A DNA stretch of 64,000 bases from Syngnathus acus (GCF_901709675.1 NC_051097.1:5396039-5460038); one strand, 5' to 3'; positions 26,546 through 38,775 are shown, counted from the stretch's first letter. The notes: a model not told the origin generated them from the letters alone. Numbers and translations are program-made.

Positions 26546-27034
26546 AAGCCTGTCCTAAGCTGTTTGCATGAAAAGAGGCAAGACATTTTATTTTTGTTCA
26601 CCATGCCAAAGCACCTGCTTACAATGCACTGAGCATTTTCTTTTGTTTTCCTCTCAAAAAGCTTTTGTTTACCCGCTGCTACCTTCTTATGCTTAGAACC
26701 CTGGCAGCTTAACCCCTAGTCAGCATCTGTCTGCAGCTCGGAGAAAGGCAACGACGCAGATGTTGAAGAGATTGGTCTTATGGGTAGTCGCCTTCTTGGC
26801 CCCTTCACTGGTCCAGTTAGCGGATTAAGCGTTACGACATATCCAGGAGCCAAACACCGCTCAACACACACACAACCCCATTCTTTGCTATAAAAAGCTA
26901 TAGACGAGTGCTTAAATCCAACGAGTGGCCGTGTTGACGGGCGACGGCAACGTCGCGGGCATAAAAGACAAATTAACAAGGTGTCCCAGGTAGAGAAACG
27001 TCAAGCGGTGGAATAATGAGGCTGATTTATGAAG

Positions 27035-27180
27035 TGGGCGCAGATAAATATTTATGACATTTTATTTATCGTCATCCAAATATTGCTTTTGGCGCGATGC
27101 CTCATGGAGGCCTCTCATCCCGAGCATGCTTTTAATGGTCTCGCAGTACGCGTTAAACGTCAGCTGGGTTGTCCTCTATC
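27035..27180. promoter_or_regulatory. Candidate conserved non-coding element
   Basis: Unique block with GATAAATATTTATGACATTT, TATTTATCGTCATCC, TTTTGGCGCGATGCCTCATG and GCATGCTTTTAATGGTCTCG. Balanced composition and no repeat similarity suggest selected regulatory DNA; not tested. Confidence 0.33.
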
Positions 27181-30100
27181 AGTGTTTGCGTCTGTTTCTC
27201 CTGCCTAAATCCCCTTCCACTGGAGCTTTCCTTTTGCCTCCTAATCGCAGGCACAATCCCTCACTGCAGCTGGCTCGGCTCCTTTAAGCACCGCCAAAGA
27301 AGTGAGCTCATCCCATCTCATCCCTTTCCCGTTATCCCGACGTTATCCGTCAAGTCCCCCGCATCCCTTTCTCTCAACATTATTCCCTCATTTCTCATCC
27401 GGAAGATTCTTTTTTTTTTTTTTTCCCTATAGTTTCCCAGAACAACAACTAATTTTCATTGTTAGCATTACACACTTGGATTTCTTTTAATTGAAAGCAT
27501 CTTTTTAAACAGAGCTCAACTCTTTCATTCTATTTGGTTTGCTGGAAGACATGCAAGAAGAGGCAAAGAAGGTCCCCAACTAAATACTAGTATTAGTTGT
27601 TTTTCACACAAAGAAGAAAAACTATATCCTGCATGTATTGTTACAATGTTTGTTTGTGTAGCACGTGATTGAATTTTTTTCATGATCCGAACATATATGC
27701 TAACTTCCGTTAGCTCGTCTATGGTATTTCACATCCTATTAGCACATGCTTTAGCTAAACATTTTGGTGTTTACGAGATAGACAATTCTATTTTGTCTTG
27801 TATGTCGGCTTAGCGTAGTGCTCGTGCAGATGAGCTGCAAAAAGCTGTGTTTTGGCAGTTACTTTAAAACCCCTTTTTAAAATTATTCGATAATATGAAT
27901 GAATTTATTTTGTATTTTATGCAAAAATATCAAATGTGCATTTACTTGAGGATTTTTTTTTAAGAAGTAAATGTCTCTTAAATGATTTGGTTTAATTTAA
28001 TACCAAAGTTCAGTTTTCACTCAGTCATGACAACGGGCAGGGCGGATTTCTCCGACAACAAGGTCACGGGAGGCAGGGTTATGACATGAGGCCAGCAAGT
28101 GGTCGGGGTCTACCATGAAGGGGAGGTGGTAGGCTGAAAAAGCCAGAAGAGAGATGATGAGGTGAGGTGGGGTGAGGAGATGAAAGCTGCGGTACCATTT
28201 TTCACAACAGACAAAAACATTTGCTGTGATATCAATTTGGAACTGCAGCGGCAGTCCCCCCTTCCTGGCCCACCATCCATCATCTTTTCGGGCACCCAGA
28301 TGAGTGGGTGACCCATAGGTATCGTGCGTGGGAAGGAAACGCCGCAGCGCTACTGGGCGGCGTGGGTTGCCAGGGTGGCCGCCCACCTCCCCGCCGTCAA
28401 AGCCCCGCAACCACTCGCTCGCCCTCAATCCCCAAGTCTTTTCCCATTAGCGCCAGCAGCGGAGACCCCGCCCTCTGCCTGCCCTCTTATTGGCACCTTT
28501 GCCTGCACCCCATCACTCATCTCCCGGCCATCATCCATCACCCATCGCGATCAATAGGAGGCCATGCATTCATCAGGCAGGGGGAGAGCAGGAGGAGGGA
28601 TTGCATGGCGGATGAAAAAAACAAGGAAAAGCTTGTAAAAAAAGGAGGAGGATGCCAAACGGGCAGCCATATTGAGGCAGAGAGGGTGAAAATGTAGACC
28701 TTCACTCTTTGCAGCAGTTAACGACCACGCCCAAGCACAAATTTGGGAAAGCGATTGGAGATTTTTAAGTCAGGCCGCTTGGTTGAATCGGCATCAAACA
28801 TCGAAGGCCACTCTGGTTTGCTGTTAGCTGGCAAAGAACTTTTTTTTTTTTCATTAATTAATTAAGCAAATTGTTGCTGGGCAAAATTTTGCGGAATTTA
28901 ATATGTAAAAATAAGGGATGAGGTACATTAGGTTGTAATTCGGAGCGGTCGCATGTGCTGTTGACAGCAATGGCGCCATCATGCTGACAAGTGGCTGTGC
29001 CATGTGCATCCTCTGAGAGGAAGGGAGAAATATTACTGAGTGCAGCTTTAATCAGACACATGGCACACACACACACACACACATAAGTAGAAAGCGTAAT
29101 GGCACAATGTCACTGTCAGTCATTCTGTGCTTGTCAGTTTCCGGCAAGGCTGCGCACTTTGTGTTGACAGCCCATAAGTTGTGTTTGACGCACACACACA
29201 CACAAACCAACACACAAGGTGGTTCCGAATACACACACTTCGAAATGGAGCCAGAGCGGAATAGATGGTGTTTTAAGATGATGGATGCCTTCTCTGCCCA
29301 GAAAGATTAAGCCAGACCTCTAGCGATAAGTTAGCTGGCGATGCGTTCAGCGTACACAGTAATTGTGATTGCTCGACAGGAGCGTTTGCCGTACTGTGGG
29401 ATGTTTGGGTGGCAAATGTGCAAAAAATAAATACATAAAAAGTGAAAGATTGCATCTGTGTGGACACATTTATCACACAGCAATACTGCAAATGCAGTCA
29501 AACGTCATTAGAACATAGTTCAGCGAGCCGCCGAGGATTAAACTGCATGTTTTGCTTTTTCTCTGTGTTCTCCCTCCATTTGCAGGCGGATAGACACTGA
29601 CCCTTGCCGCAAACCCTGAAAATTGGTGAGGAATTCACACCACTCCTAAAAGGTTCAAAATCTGCCAATAGTTGCCACAAGATGGTGACAAAGCACTACT
29701 TTTATTACAGACTTTGCTGTGGCCTGTGTAAAAGAAGCTTCTTCCTTATCTTCGAAATACTGTTGTTCCTTTGCAAACAAGAAACTCTTGAATGGCAGCT
29801 AAGAATACTGTAAAGACTTGAACATAACTTTGATTTGTTATTAAGGTTTAAGTGTGTTTTGTATGTTTATTAGTGGTTAATTTAACACAGGCTTTAAGAA
29901 AGAACAGATCCCAGAGGCTGCTAGCCAAAAGTCAGACGGGTCCTATCTGAATCCAACGTGTCAGGTGTCGCTCTTGGGTTTCGGACCCCCACAAGTGCCC
30001 CATCTGATGGACACTCTCATTGGATTATTCATGAAAAGAGAGGAATGTTTGTATGCTCAAAACAAAGAACTCTTTCCGTCTGCAATACGTTTTATTGTAT

Positions 30101-30240
30101 AAACAGCCTAAAAAAAACTGCACACTGAGGTTCTGGGTTCCAAACTTTCTTTTCATCTTACTGTGTGGAGTTTCAGGCCCTTGAACGTGGAGAGTTGTGG
30201 ATTTTGTCACACGTAAGCGCCTTTAATTCTTTCATCATCG
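27181..30240. other. Intergenic DNA, no gene seen
   Basis: Includes a GC-rich stretch at 28020-28580 whose overlapping frames on both strands (up to 135 codons) show no protein-like conservation, short CA repeats at about 29067-29085 and 29190-29205, and AT-rich DNA. Confidence 0.45.
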
Positions 30241-30274
30241 TATTCTTAGCAATGATGTCATGAGGTTAACCTGC

Positions 30275-30312
30275 CTCGATGACCCCTCATTAGCCCCTTG
30301 ACCCCTGACATC
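30275..30312. promoter_or_regulatory. Candidate nuclear-receptor half-site cluster
   Basis: TGACCCC occurs at 30280-30286 and again at 30299-30305 as part of TGACCCCTGACA, a DR1-like arrangement. A CATTAG core lies between. Motif-based only. Confidence 0.25.
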
Positions 30313-30391
30313 ATGCACACTGCAACGGAGTGTGCTGGTATTTCCTTTGTCACATACTGTAGGAGTTCATAATTAATGGTCGATGCATGTT

Positions 30392-30463
30392 TTTGAGATG
30401 TGGGAGAAAACCAGAGTGCCCGGAAAAAACCCACGCAGGCACGGGGAGAACATGCAAACTCCA
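30392..30463 (-). repeat. SINE body fragment, minus strand
   Basis: GTGGGAGAAAACCAGAGTGC, CCCACGCAGGCACGGGGAGA and ACATGCAAACTCCACAC are the reverse complement of the SINE body segment GTTTGCATGTTCTCCCCGTG. Confidence 0.7.
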
Positions 30464-30699
30464 CACAAATATTTTATTTGTTACTAATTGACATGAGAGG
30501 CTGAAGGCACGTTTGAATTGAAAAAGCCATGTGACACAAACATGGGCTCGACAACTGTGAGATTTTCTGCATAAATCACAGCGCGTTAAAAACATTCAAT
30601 TGAAAGCTGCTCGAGAGAGTCGCAGTGTAAATCAGCATAAGTGATCAAGATAGATTTTTTTAACCCTCTTTTTGTTAATGTATGGTAGCGTCCGAGCAC

Positions 30700-30935
30700 A
30701 TGCAATAACTCAGGTGCGGAGGAAGGCAAGTCCGGCCCGACTGGTGGGTCACGCCATTGACAAGGTGATTGACCCTTCAGTTGACCGCCACTGACGGCTC
30801 AGAAAAATCTGGCTAATGGTGGCGAGCCGCGCAAGCGTAAACAACATGCAGACTTTTCCATCACAAGGTTTCTAACCTCGGTTTTAACGGCTTGTAATGG
30901 CACCTTCCTTCGCAAGTCATTAGCATTGCCCTCAC
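30700..30935. promoter_or_regulatory. Candidate conserved non-coding element
   Basis: Unique GC-balanced block with CCATTGACAAGGTGATTGAC, AATCTGGCTAATGGTGG, CGGCTTGTAATGG and GTCATTAGCATTG. No frame of interest. Possible enhancer about 1.3 kb before the tmem250 first-exon candidate. Confidence 0.3.
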
Positions 30936-31565
30936 ACACATCATGCTCTTGTGACAATCACATGGATGTGCTAGCCTATGTATGTTTTAGGAATGAAACC
31001 TGTGTCATCTTTGATGAACACTTAGGCCAAGTATGCTACTGTATTTTAATGTTGGTCATGGTAATACTTGGCAAGTTGGGGTTTATCTTTTTTTTTTTTT
31101 TAAGGAGGAACTTGGTATAAGAAGTTTGAAAAGCAAATGTTTTTACAGAATGAAATGGATTTCTTAATATAGATTCAACCGTCTTGGTCAGAGGTCACCA
31201 TGTTTATAAATTAAAGAATTGCAGCAAAGATTCAAAACACTGGTTTTAAATTTAGTTGTAATTACTTTACTCCATTGTGCCAATTTCATCACCTCAGAAA
31301 CTTTTTTTTCCATTTGTATTCTAAAAAGTACATCCTATACACAACACCTACAGGAAAACTAAATAAACTGTTAGATAAAGTGAATTAACATCAAGGCACA
31401 CCAGCCTATTACTCTGCTTCAGAACACACCAAACAGACTTTTTGATTAAAACTTTCAATCATTAAAGACTCCCTCATCTTATTAGCCTGAATAATTGATT
31501 TAATTTGTCTAGCAACAACTCCCGCTCTCACCTCTACTTAGTTAATGAATTAATTGATTGAGCAC

Positions 31566-31592
31566 CTGTGTGTGCGTGTGTGTGCGTGTGTG

Positions 31593-31638
<46 letters not shown>

Positions 31639-31682
31639 CGTGCGTGTGTGCGTGCGTGTGCGCGTGCGTGCGTGCGTGCGTG
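31566..31682. repeat. Mixed (TG)n/(CGTG)n microsatellite
   Basis: Alternating purine-pyrimidine tract of about 117 bases: TG repeats grading into CGTG/TGCG repeats at the 3' side. The composition favours Z-DNA formation. Confidence 0.97.
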
Positions 31683-32177
31683 CTGCTAGAAACGAGAAAG
31701 CACTCAAAACTTTGAAGTTGTATCCCATTTTAATGTCTTGAATGTCTGCTTTTTAAATGAAGACATTTGACAGTTTGGGGAGTTTTGTTTTGTTTTTGGT
31801 ATTTCCGTTTGTTTGTGTTGGACAGTTCAATAAAAATTAAATTAAAGAAAACCAAAAAAGTCTAAACGGAAGTACAATACTCAAAGAGCCGATGAGAAGT
31901 CACCAATTTCGCAACATTCGGCCAATCAGAGCCTATAAATTAAATTTCTATTTCTAACGTAAACTGCACATGTTCATTTGAAGACGCAGTTGCAGGGCCT
32001 TAAGTGAGAAACTCACAATTGGAGTAATGGCGCCCTCTAGTGTGTGAACTACTTTCCGTTGCTTACTCCATGTCAAGGTAGATGTAAGAGATGATTTGTT
32101 CTTCTAATTTTGCACTTGCCCTTAAATCCCCAACAGCAAAATGATCAATTTGTTTATTTATGGAAGTTATGCGCATT

Positions 32178-32205
32178 TGTCTGTCTGTCTGTCTGTCTGT
32201 CTGTC
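32178..32205. repeat. (TGTC)n tetranucleotide repeat
   Basis: Seven TGTC units immediately upstream of the candidate tmem250 first exon. Confidence 0.95.
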
Positions 32206-32221
32206 CGTTCGTTTGTGATAC

Positions 32222-32336
32222 TGGCCCTTTAAATGCGCAGTGCCGTCAACCCGTTTGTCGTGCCACACTTTGCGACATCGGGTGATTTCCGGCAGTTTTA
32301 TCTCCGTCAGGAACGGCATCATCTGGCTTGTCGCAT
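32222..32336 (+). other. tmem250: Candidate non-coding first exon of tmem250
   Basis: A locally GC/CpG-richer block ends at a good donor, CAT|GTAAGT at 32337. A matching acceptor (pyrimidine-rich ...GTGTTTTTAG) ends at 33123, 110 bases before the tmem250 ATG. The 5' boundary given is only approximate. Further GTAAG copies lie just downstream at about 32355-32365, so the donor choice may vary. Inferred from splice motifs alone. Confidence 0.4.
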
Positions 32337-33123
32337 GTAAGTATGCTCGATATGTAAGTAAGTATGCTTAGTATGCTATAACTATGCTCAATGGATAGAA
32401 TAAAAGGACTGAAAATGACATTATTATTCTACAAGGTGGTTAAATGACAATTAAGGCACTGCTTTCCACAAACATTAGAGCAGGCTAGCATTTTGCTAAC
32501 ACTCGTGTCATACGCAATTGCTCTCCAAGTGGAGATGAGCTATTGTCTGACTTACTTGTAAAGTCGTAATTACGGTAAATGCTTGTGAGGAATACACGAC
32601 TTGTGCACAAATACGAAATAAGTAATTTGTTAGTGGTAGCTTCTTGCAAGCTGAGCTACGGTGAGTTTTGTTAGAAGCGGATTGTGTTTGCTAAGTGACA
32701 CTTGACTCACAGTATTGTGTCATGATACCAAACCACAGATGATAGATCCTCAAGTTTATTTTGGGTGACCCCAAAATTATAATTATTGTTCACAACGCTG
32801 TTAATCTTTTGGGGCACAAATCGCAGCACACTGGTATTTATGTCAATTTTTTCAATTGTGACGTATTAGTGACATAGAAGGTCTCACTCACTAACGCATT
32901 TTCATAAATAAAGGCACACCAAACTGTTTCTGTACAAACAATTAAAATAAACATCAAATTTAATTCATGACAGCAGTAATAGTAATACAATATGTAATAT
33001 AGTCATATTATCATGACTGCCTAACACATTTCTTTGACAATGTCAGATTTTTTTGCAGGAAATCACCCTTGAATACAATGCTGATGTTGCAAAAACACTC
33101 TAATGTGTTTCTTGTGTTTTTAG

Positions 33124-33232
33124 TCTGTGGATTCTGCTTAAAAGAAGACCATCAGCCACCGCATGATGCAAAGAGCAGCAGCTAGCACGACAGACTACAC
33201 GTCGTCCAACCGGGGGCTCCTGTAGCCCACCC
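33124..33232 (+). other. tmem250: tmem250 5' UTR in the coding exon
   Basis: Sequence between a probable splice acceptor (TTTTTAG ending 33123) and the tmem250 start codon. It has no long frame of its own. The context at the start codon is ACCCATGC, which is a weak-to-moderate initiation context. Confidence 0.5.
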
Positions 33233-33652
33233 ATGCCTGTGATCCCCATCCCTCGGCGGGTGCGCAGCTTTCATGGCCCCCACACCACCTGCATGCACTC
33301 GGCGTGCGGCCCGGCGCACACCACCAAGCTGGTGCGCAGCAAGTACAACAACTTTGAGCTTTACGTGCGCTCGCGCTGCATCTACAGCTTCCTGCGCTTC
33401 CTGCTCTACTTTGGCTGCAGCCTGCTCACCTCTCTCCTGTGGGTGGCGCTGTCGGCGCTATTCCTCGCGCAGTATATAGGCGTGCGCGTCCTCCTACGCC
33501 TGCAATACAAGCTGTCCGTCATCCTCTTCCTGCTTGGCCATCGGCGCTTGGACTTTGCCGCCGTCAACGACCTGATTATTTACAGCATGCAGATCACCAT
33601 GTTCATGGTGGGCGGGCTGGGATGGTGCTTCATGGTGTTTGTGGACATGTAG
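33233..33652 (+). CDS. tmem250: Transmembrane protein 250 (TMEM250/C9orf69 family)
   Basis: Small vertebrate membrane protein of poorly known function. The human protein has been described as binding a herpesvirus UL25 protein and as affecting cell-cycle progression (recalled, not checked). The intact 139-aa reading frame in one exon matches the family length exactly. It begins MPVIPIPRRVRSFHGPHTTC and ends VGGLGWCFMVFVDM, both hallmarks of TMEM250. Hydrophobic segments lie at about residues 52-84 and 114-137, with a third weaker stretch at 88-101. The N-terminal 50 residues are basic and Cys/His-containing. A probable splice acceptor at 33122-33123 lies 110 bases upstream of the ATG, so the CDS sits in the last exon. 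It lies between lhx3 and nacc2 on the same strand, as in mammals. Confidence 0.95.
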   Translation: MPVIPIPRRVRSFHGPHTTCMHSACGPAHTTKLVRSKYNNFELYVRSRCIYSFLRFLLYFGCSLLTSLLWVALSALFLAQYIGVRVLLRLQYKLSVILFLLGHRRLDFAAVNDLIIYSMQITMFMVGGLGWCFMVFVDM

Positions 33653-35890
33653 CTGGGATCAAGGTGAGGTAGCAAAAACTTGCAAGGGACCAGAAATTTA
33701 ACAATGAGGTTCTTTTGGAAATAGCTGTGAATTTTCAGCATCACAAAGCTCTGTGATTTTCATGTGTTGAGTGTTAAAATGTACCAATTTTGTCACTTTA
33801 ACGTGTTTGTGGTTTCATGTTTCGGGGATTTTTATATAAGAGTTCCTTTGGGGTTTTTTGAATTGTATGGTAGGCTGCTCCAATGCTACGGCCCGTATGT
33901 AGGCAATAGACTAAGTTGTCCACTCATGCACCCATTGAATGTCAAGCAATTTTATGTGCATTAAAATTGTTCTACTACTGGAATAAAAACTTCCAAGTGT
34001 CAGACATTTGTGTATTACAGCGGATTGTGAGAATTCAGAGCATGAAAATGTTTTGGTGATGACCAAAGCTCTTACAGCGGTTTCGAATCTGCCTATTTCA
34101 AATTCAAATCTATGCAAATGAAGCTGGTGCGCTGTCATTTGCCGCAGTACTGGTAGAACATCACTAGGTGTCAGTGTCGGTCTTTCAACAGAGTAAGTTT
34201 TATTTTGCGAGTTCACTTTCATACGGAACTCTTGTTTACTCCGTACGACTGTTTAAATGTGACTAAACATTGCGTAAAATGGATGGCAACCAAATTTAAG
34301 TAATTATATCCTTTGTTGTGAATAAATTTTATAACATTGTGTAGTTAAAGATAATTAGATGCCTACTGCAATACGCATGTATGTATGTGTATGTGGATAT
34401 ATTTTACATGTATCTGGTCACATGCTTTGAAAACCAAAAGCTGTCTTTGTGCAGACGATCGTAAGGCATGTGGTTGATGTGTCATCATGTGACACCATGA
34501 GAGCAATTAGCCAAAGGCACAGAAAGCAGTGCCACCTTATGTCTTTAAAATTATCATTTACAGGCAGTACAGTGCAGAAATAAGAAATTATGTTGAAGCA
34601 TGGAAAATTATGACACCCAGAATGTTGCCAAATCCATTTTAAAGGTCACACTGATCACCTCAGTGCAAAGGTTCTGACCTAGCTTTTTTTTTCCTAATGT
34701 TGAACGGTCAACTTGGAAGTCATAAATTTGTCACTTTACTCTCAATTCTATCAGCACCTATATCATGCACTAAATTCAGCTTCCAACGTGTCCGCTTATT
34801 CAATGTTAAACAACAAAGCTACTGTTGGTCAGTGGCATTTGCACAGTTATGTACATATGACATTCTGCTTCTTTATTCTGTATTTAATAAATGTTCCAAT
34901 GACGGATGGGGGAAAAAAGCGGTCTGGTGAATGGGTCCACTGTGCAGCTGTGTCATAAGAGAGACTTCAAATGGAGATGCGCTTGCGGCTGGACCGTTCC
35001 GTCCACTGCCCTTCGCATGTCACCGTTATGATGCAAAAATTTGCCATGAAGACTGTGTGAAAGGTTCTCTCACACACACATGCACACACACTCACACACA
35101 TTCACACACACACTTGACAAGCAAGGTTCTTGCCAAGCATAACAATGGCAATGGCTGCATCCCAATCACCTTATATAGCCTTCAAGGTAGGTGCCTTTTA
35201 AAGGTAAAGTCAGCTAATACAAATTCTTTGAAATGTTTAATGTCTATATTTGGTATCAAAACAAGGACAGAAAGATGTTTATTCAAACCAATCTCCATTT
35301 AAACAAAAAATAAGCTCAGCATACTTACAGTGTGACATTTGCAAGTTCACATTTATTTTACTCATCTCGGTGTCAGTGTTGAAGTTGAAGATTTTTATTC
35401 AGACAAAAGTTGTGCTTTGGTGCCATTTTACATCATCTTGACAGGGGCCGTGTCAGATTTTTGCGTTCTGTGGCAGGGCTCAGTTCCTTTTTCCATTGCA
35501 CATTTTATTTTGTGGCTACCTATTATTGACTGTCATTGCACTTTACCTCAACTAGAATTGACAAGTTTGATTCCTGAGTGTTTTGCCTACTGTGGAGAAG
35601 AGCAGCTCAATGTTCATATTGTTTTCATTATTGAGCTTTAGACTGTGCATGAACTCAGAAGCTGGTGATCATGAAGTCATGGCACATGTATTTTCATTTC
35701 TTCTTTTTCCCAAAAACAGAAGCTGACCTCTCAGAATGCCTCATTTCATGCCGTGTCATACATTTCACTTTTTTTTTTTGTCATTTCACAACTAGCACAG
35801 GAAATCTACATAAAAAGTTGGTTAATATAGCCCACTGGTTTATGAAAGTTTGAAAATGAAATGTATATCAATAAATCATAAGCCAATAAA
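33653..35890 (+). other. tmem250: Candidate long 3' UTR of tmem250
   Basis: No coding exon follows the tmem250 stop. AATAAA hexamers occur at 33982-33987, 34321-34326, 34886-34891, 35870-35875 and 35885-35890. The human TMEM250 transcript has a long 3' UTR, so one of the distal signals may be used, but the sequence alone cannot say which. The interval also contains a CA-repeat at about 35071-35113. Confidence 0.35.
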
Positions 35891-36059
35891 CAAAATCAAC
35901 AAATTATAATAAACGATTGATGTGCTCATTCCATCATACAATTTGGAGAAAGAGAAACTTTGGCTCCTGGCTGCAGTGAGCCATATCACCACCAGCAGGC
36001 GCTGCCGGTTTTGCCAAGAGGAAAAACAAAATAAAGACGCATGCGCATAAACTCGTCCG

Positions 36060-36682
36060 TAGCTGTCATCTGAGGACACGTGAGGTGACTACACATGTTC
36101 ACGTTGTTCTCGCGCACAAGGAACCCCTGTGCAGTGTCATTTCTTCGCCTTTTCACGAAAGCACCACGACACACTTGGCCCAACAAAAGGCCGCTTTTGC
36201 TATATTCTAGGTTGAGAAGTGAAGTCAAGTGAAGTGAAGGGGGGAGGGGGTGGTTCACCGGCTTCTTGTAAAGCTCCGGAGTGCACCGAGTTCATGTGTC
36301 CGTAAAAGGCGGATCGACGAAGACACCTCTCCCGTCGCGTTAGCAAGCTTCCGCATACACCATACCCTCCTTAACCAACTCCCCACTAACAAGATGTCTG
36401 CGTCTTTAACGCGAAGCGCCGTTTGTCAAACGGGCCATGATGTCAGGCTGCCCCGTCAACTGCTCGCGTGAGCTGAGTTCCACTTCCTGCGCAGGCGGCC
36501 AGGCATCGGGCACTCGGAAGGCGAGCGTGGCCGAGGGAGGTGCGCGACGGACGGCCACGAAGGAGCCACAAGAGCCGATAGAAAGGACGGAAGCAAGAAC
36601 TGGCGGGAGCTGCATTTTTCCACCTAACTTCATTGGTCGTCGCTGCCGACTGACAGTCCATGGACTAGCCACATTTATTCGG
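36060..36682 (+). promoter_or_regulatory. CpG-rich block with donor-like end, possible distal nacc2 promoter/first exon
   Basis: This interval is clearly richer in CpG than its AT-rich surroundings, densest at about 36465-36560. It ends in a donor-like sequence CGG|GTAAAT at 36683, followed directly by AT-rich DNA. Human NACC2 has a long first intron and a CpG-island promoter between TMEM250 and its coding exons, so a distal nacc2 promoter is a reasonable reading. Open frames through the block resemble no known protein. It could instead be an unrelated lncRNA promoter. Confidence 0.35.
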
Positions 36683-37980
36683 GTAAATATATATTTCAAT
36701 ATATATATTGTGTATACATATAGATTGGTTTGCGTCTGTGACGCATTGGCTCTGTGTCTCATTTGAATGTGCTGACATGACACTGCGGTGCTGCGTTCGA
36801 GTTTCAAAAGTCATCTCAAAATGGTTGCCCCTAGTTCTATTAATTTGTTCAAATGTTGGCATACTTTTAACCGTCGGTGACTACCAGTGGGGAAAGTGCC
36901 TTTTTAAAACTAAAAAAATCCAAAGTTGCGTCACAGTGAAGTCAAAACAAAACCCAAATCTCCACCCACACTGAAGCGTGGGAGTCCTGCAATGCACAGA
37001 CTATCTTTTTTCCCCTTTTCTCCCACTGCAGTGAACACATCATCTCTTTGAATGGCTGCTTTTTGTGTGCCACTGTAACTGTAGAAGTGCATTTGGGGTG
37101 AGAAGGATTTAAATGTCATTTTTGTGTGTGTGGCTGTTCACCTTCCTTGAACCCTGAGGTCACAATCGTTCTACCTTCACTTCTTTATGGAGATTTTTTT
37201 AATACATATTATACACATTATACATTTTTTATAAGTATCAGAATATCAAACTGTGTGTGTGGATTCCCAGTCCTTTCCTCAGCAATACTCATTTAGAGTT
37301 TTTTCCCCCTAACCTGCTCATCCTTGTCAGTCAGACTAATGTGAAGTGGTGCGTTTTTTCCAGGTCGATGTGGTTTTGTACACATTACTCTTTACATTTC
37401 ATTTTAGCCTTTGAGACTGCCAGAAAGTAAAGCGCAGCCAAATATAACAGATCAGACTTCTGCCAAGGCCAAACAGAATCTTAAAGTGCATCAGCAGCCC
37501 CTTTTGGAATGTTCCCTTTAGTCCACCGTGGAATTAATGGAAAATATTGAAGGAAAATAGTATAATTCTATGATATTAGCAACTTAATGCAGGTCTGCGC
37601 AATAATTTGGGGTAATACAAAGAATAAATCATCTGATGTTCTTGGGCAATTGGAAAATCTGAAGGCTTGTGCGAATTCATAACAAAACACCCGCTGTTGT
37701 ATCAGATCATTTACAATCTATCAAGCCATCCATTTTCTACACTGCTTATCCTGTTAAGGGTCTTGCCAGATCTGGCGATGCCAACGTCTAAGTGTCTGTC
37801 TTAGCGCCATAATGTAACACAGGAAAAGGTACAAAAAAGCCAAAGAAAAAGCAAGAATGTATAAACTTGAGGTCTGTGTTTACTGAGTGTGTGTGACATC
37901 ACGATTGAATTTTGTTCTACGGTTAACACTGACGCAGTATCTGTAGTCCCTGCAAATTTGCGACTCGTTGTTTATTTGAT

Positions 37981-38394
37981 TACCGTATTTTCCGGACTAT
38001 AAATCACATTTTTTTTCATAGTTTGGCCGGGTGCGACTTATACTCAGGAGCGACTTATATGTGAAATTATTACTTGATCATTAACACATTACTTACTTAC
38101 TAGTATATCACTTCACATGTTATTTTCACACTAAACCACATGAGGGCGCTCTGGTCCTGTGGAATAATTGGAACTGCAACTCACGATGAGTCTAATGTCA
38201 GCGACGTACAAGAGGAAGCGTCGCATCTACTTCCTGAGTCAGGGGAGTTGTTTATACGTGACACAGAGGACGAAGATTTCAATGGATTTAATGATTGTGA
38301 CTTGGTCGGTTCGATAACTTTGCTGATATTGAATGTTATTGAGAACACAAGAAAAACACTGCGGTATGCTAAAATGGAAAGATTGCATGGGTAA
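37981..38394 (+). mobile_element. One-ended MITE/pogo-like DNA transposon remnant
   Basis: The first 22 bases match the left end of the element at 15453. ACTTATACTCAGGAGCGACTTATA subterminal-type repeats follow in broken form at 38035-38061. Downstream, an 84-codon frame (38140-38394) carries an acidic DTEDEDFNGF segment that resembles the acidic C-terminal tail of fish pogo/Tigger-type transposases. No right inverted repeat was found. The protein link is from memory of the family and uncertain. Confidence 0.45.
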
Positions 38395-38775
38395 GATTTA
38401 CAAAGCATTTTAACAATTTAAGTTGCCGCAGGAATATTGAGTTGCGATACCTGTTTTTTGTATTTTCACTTGGGAGATGACATGAAACGTTATGTAAGTC
38501 AGACACAGAGTCGACTTTTATGTTTATGATTAACACACACAAGCACATACACGTGAATAAGTTCATGTGCTTTCTTGTCTCCTTTCTCACTAAACCTTTC
38601 CTTGCCTTGGCGCTACTCCAGAGGGTCGTGACAGCACTCGGCAGCTGTATTTGTGTGCGTGCGTGTGCGTGTGCTAGCGTGCTAGCTATGTCCCGGGATG
38701 CCCTTCCTCCATAGGCCTTGTACTATACAGCATTCCATGAGGGGGCCCAGGGAGAGGAGGAGGAGGGTGGAAAAG

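Noticed and set aside
28021-28697. Frames of 135 (minus) and 129 (plus) codons
   Set aside because: Low-complexity Pro/Arg/His-rich products from GC-rich DNA, open in several frames at once and without recognisable motifs.
33273-33672. Two further frames across tmem250
   Set aside because: Shadow frames of the tmem250 CDS, which alone matches the family from start to stop.
36437-36807. 109- and 133-codon frames on both strands in the CpG-rich block
   Set aside because: Open because of CpG composition; no conserved protein. The block is better read as promoter or non-coding exon.
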